The translations under genes were made by a program, and so were the position numbers. 64,000 bases of DNA, taken from the NCBI GenBank assembly GCA_023053575.1, contig JAKZAP010000003.1, positions 10,144,561 to 10,208,560 of the forward strand. The letters run 5' to 3'. The notes beneath the pieces are model-generated. The model worked only from the letters and a program-made list of their open reading frames with translations, was not told where the DNA came from and did not search any database. Each line of letters opens with the position of its first letter. The stretch's first letter is position 1. Shown here in pieces: positions 62,143 through 64,000 of the stretch. Source of the stretch: Branchinecta lynchi. Lineage: Eukaryota; Arthropoda; Branchiopoda; Anostraca; Branchinectidae.

Positions 62143-64000
62143 TCTCATATCACGATTTTGATTGGTTGGTTTTTGTGCACGAGCACCAATGAGAAAGCGA
62201 GGAGAGTCCAGTGGGTTGCGTCGCCGCCTACTGACTCCCTCCACCCTAGCCCGAACGTAGGGTTTGAACGTTGTATTGTGTAATTACTAGATAGTTGATT
62301 GTTAGATGTACAGACAGGTTTTTTCGTTGGCGTACAAATTCGTTTCATTTTTACTTTCTTTTTGTCACTTCTAACATGTGGCTTTTTTCCCATATGGAGA
62401 TATTGCGCAGTTTTCTGTGAGGCACGCACGTGTAGTTAAAGCCAAAGTTTAGAGGAGAAATGGGGAGCCTAGACGCCATTGCTCCCGAATTTTAATCAGG
62501 TGGTCCTAGCTTAATCTGGCTTGATTGCGTTCTCGACTCTTGGACGAAAAAACGAATAGTCGGGGTCAGACTTTCACGAAAGGGTAGGGGGTCTTCGCAA
62601 TCTGACGTACAATCATGCCGTGCTATAGAGGTTCCACGCTTCATGCTTGTTTCGAGTGTTGACCCCAAAAAATTGTACTGCGCCCATTGCGTTATCCGTA
62701 CTATGATAGCGTCGTGACGCAAACACATGCTTCACGGGAGCTTTTTCTGTACGCAAAATGTAGCTTTTAAAAGGCTTGAGCGTGGTGTGCTTGAACCAAG
62801 GGTTGCCTGGCGATGCGGTAGAATTTTGCCAGGCGCTCGGGTCTAATTGCGTCATCGCGAATTCGTTCTGCGCAAAAGCTTTTGTGCACACCGTAGTAAA
62901 TGGGGTGTTGAGATGAGATTGACAGTTTAGTTCGCTCATGGACAACTATGCCGGAATCCGGTAACAGTTCGGATTCTAGGGCAAAGTACTTGGTTGTATT
63001 GCTGTAGGTAATGCAGCTGCAGAACAGCAGAGGCGCACTCGCGTGATTCTTTCCTGAAAAACTGCGTCATCGCGAATTTGGCTCTCCGCGCGCCATAGTG
63101 AACCAGGGCATTTGAAAGAAAATTGCCGATTACAGATGAATAACTCTGGCGGAATCCGGTAAATTTTCGTCTTAAGCTCGTCAAGTTTGTAACCTGGTCG
63201 TTAGGGGCAAACTACTTGGTTGCAACGCCGTAAGAAATTCATCTGCTTAATTTTGGCCAAAATCAGGCCTTTGTTGCACAGCTAAACCAATGGCTCGCGC
63301 AGACTGCGTTTAGCCGTTGGGAAAACTCCGTCACACGGCGAACATTTTGCCACAAATTGTAAGGTGTAGAGCCGCAGTCAGTGTGGAGCCTACCAGGAGC
63401 AAAAATATGTTTTCCCTTACCGGAGGCCAATGTAGTAATGTTCAGTGAACATCAGCGTCAGGTCTGTTCGAGGCCCTCAATCCCTGTTCGCTTAGTCTTG
63501 GCTTATCCCTCTTTTTGAAAGCTAGTACCTGTAAATTGCCGAGGTGATCCCGCGATCGATCTAATGTGCAATATCTCACTTAGTGCCCTGTTGTTTCCGG
63601 GTCAAAACCGGCACAAAGAAGAGTAACGACTCGATTTTCGGCTCAACCGTTCATGCTGTTATCTCTGGTCTCGATCTTTTCTCAGCTGCAAGCTTAGAGA
63701 TTACGTGTTGAAGCCAGGCTCCAGCTTACCAGATACTTGGGCTTTCCGTACTTACGAGCCACCTCTTCGAGATAGCATAAAACTGATGATAGTTAATTTA
63801 GGTATTATTCAAAGTTGCGTGGATATCCCTTTCGCGTATCTCTTGGCTCCCAACCAAAATTGTCAATCACTCTCCCTCTTCCCCAACCCCGTCCACTTTT
63901 AGTTTGTCTCCTGAACGCGTAGCCTCTACGACACCCTCCGGAATCTTGGTTCGGAATCAGAATTCGGAATCGGTCGCATGCTGCCGATAAGTCCCTCTGA
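62143..64000 (+). other. 3' UTR and downstream flank of GSK3
   Basis: I found no AATAAA signal close to the stop, so the mRNA end is not placed. Repeats of ~200-225 bp occupy 62840-63290. No further gene is recognised. Confidence 0.45.
62840..63290. repeat. Diverged ~200-225-bp tandem repeats
   Basis: 'tgcgtcatcgcgaatt' at ~62848 and ~63063, 'ccggaatccggtaa' at ~62950 and 'gcggaatccggtaa' at ~63149, and 'gggcaaa.tacttggttg' at ~62980 and ~63206 keep the same order. There are two units and the start of a third. Confidence 0.75.

Overview
The window is eukaryotic nuclear DNA from an invertebrate animal. The reasons are spliced genes with GT-AG (and one GC-AG) introns, introns of 1 to 20 kb packed with transposon debris, tRNA-like SINE bodies, and a GSK3 protein whose sequence is close to arthropod GSK3/shaggy. 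An arthropod, perhaps a crustacean, is the best guess; this is inference from two protein families only.

Two host genes are visible and they are divergent. On the minus strand at the left (3541-6641) are three consecutive internal exons of a glycoside hydrolase family 35 beta-galactosidase (GLB1L2-like). They are too short to stand out as ORFs. Their reading frame joins exactly through one GC-AG and one GT-AG intron. The remaining C-terminal exons lie beyond the left edge or in unrecognised sequence, and the 5' exon is uncertain. On the plus strand, from 11261 to 62142, lies a complete glycogen synthase kinase 3 gene of eight coding exons (109, 191, 84, 111, 238, 194, 187 and 185 nt; 1299 nt; 432 aa). 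All phases join and all kinase motifs are intact, including the inhibitory N-terminal serine and the activation-loop tyrosine. About 4.3 kb of sequence between the two genes would hold both promoters.

The rest is intron and flank filled with repeats. The main families, named here for convenience, are: (a) R281, elements with TATGGCACTTG/CAAGTGCCATA ends, one holding a seven-unit 281-bp tandem array; (b) R137, five copies with GGGATCCC near both ends and internal 137-bp repeats; (c) R4, a 1.3-1.4 kb repeat present as an inverted pair in introns 1 and 5; (d) a MITE family with GAGCGTGTTCCACC ends and 3-bp target duplications, six copies, one carrying a nested TA-flanked MITE; (e) a hAT-type foldback with an 8-bp target duplication; (f) LINE reverse transcriptase fragments at 16.6-18.3 kb and 39.2-40.1 kb; (g) a Penelope-like element 3' end at the left edge; (h) tRNA-derived SINE-like bodies; (i) a short motif resembling a hammerhead ribozyme core, found as inverted pairs.

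The host genes have well-known roles: GSK3 in Wnt and insulin signalling, GH35 in galactoside hydrolysis. Nothing indicates that they work together. The less ordinary content is the set of modular non-autonomous repeats, a candidate alternative GSK3 last exon at 60504, and an unidentified coding-like ORF on the minus strand in GSK3 intron 5 (44634-45130).
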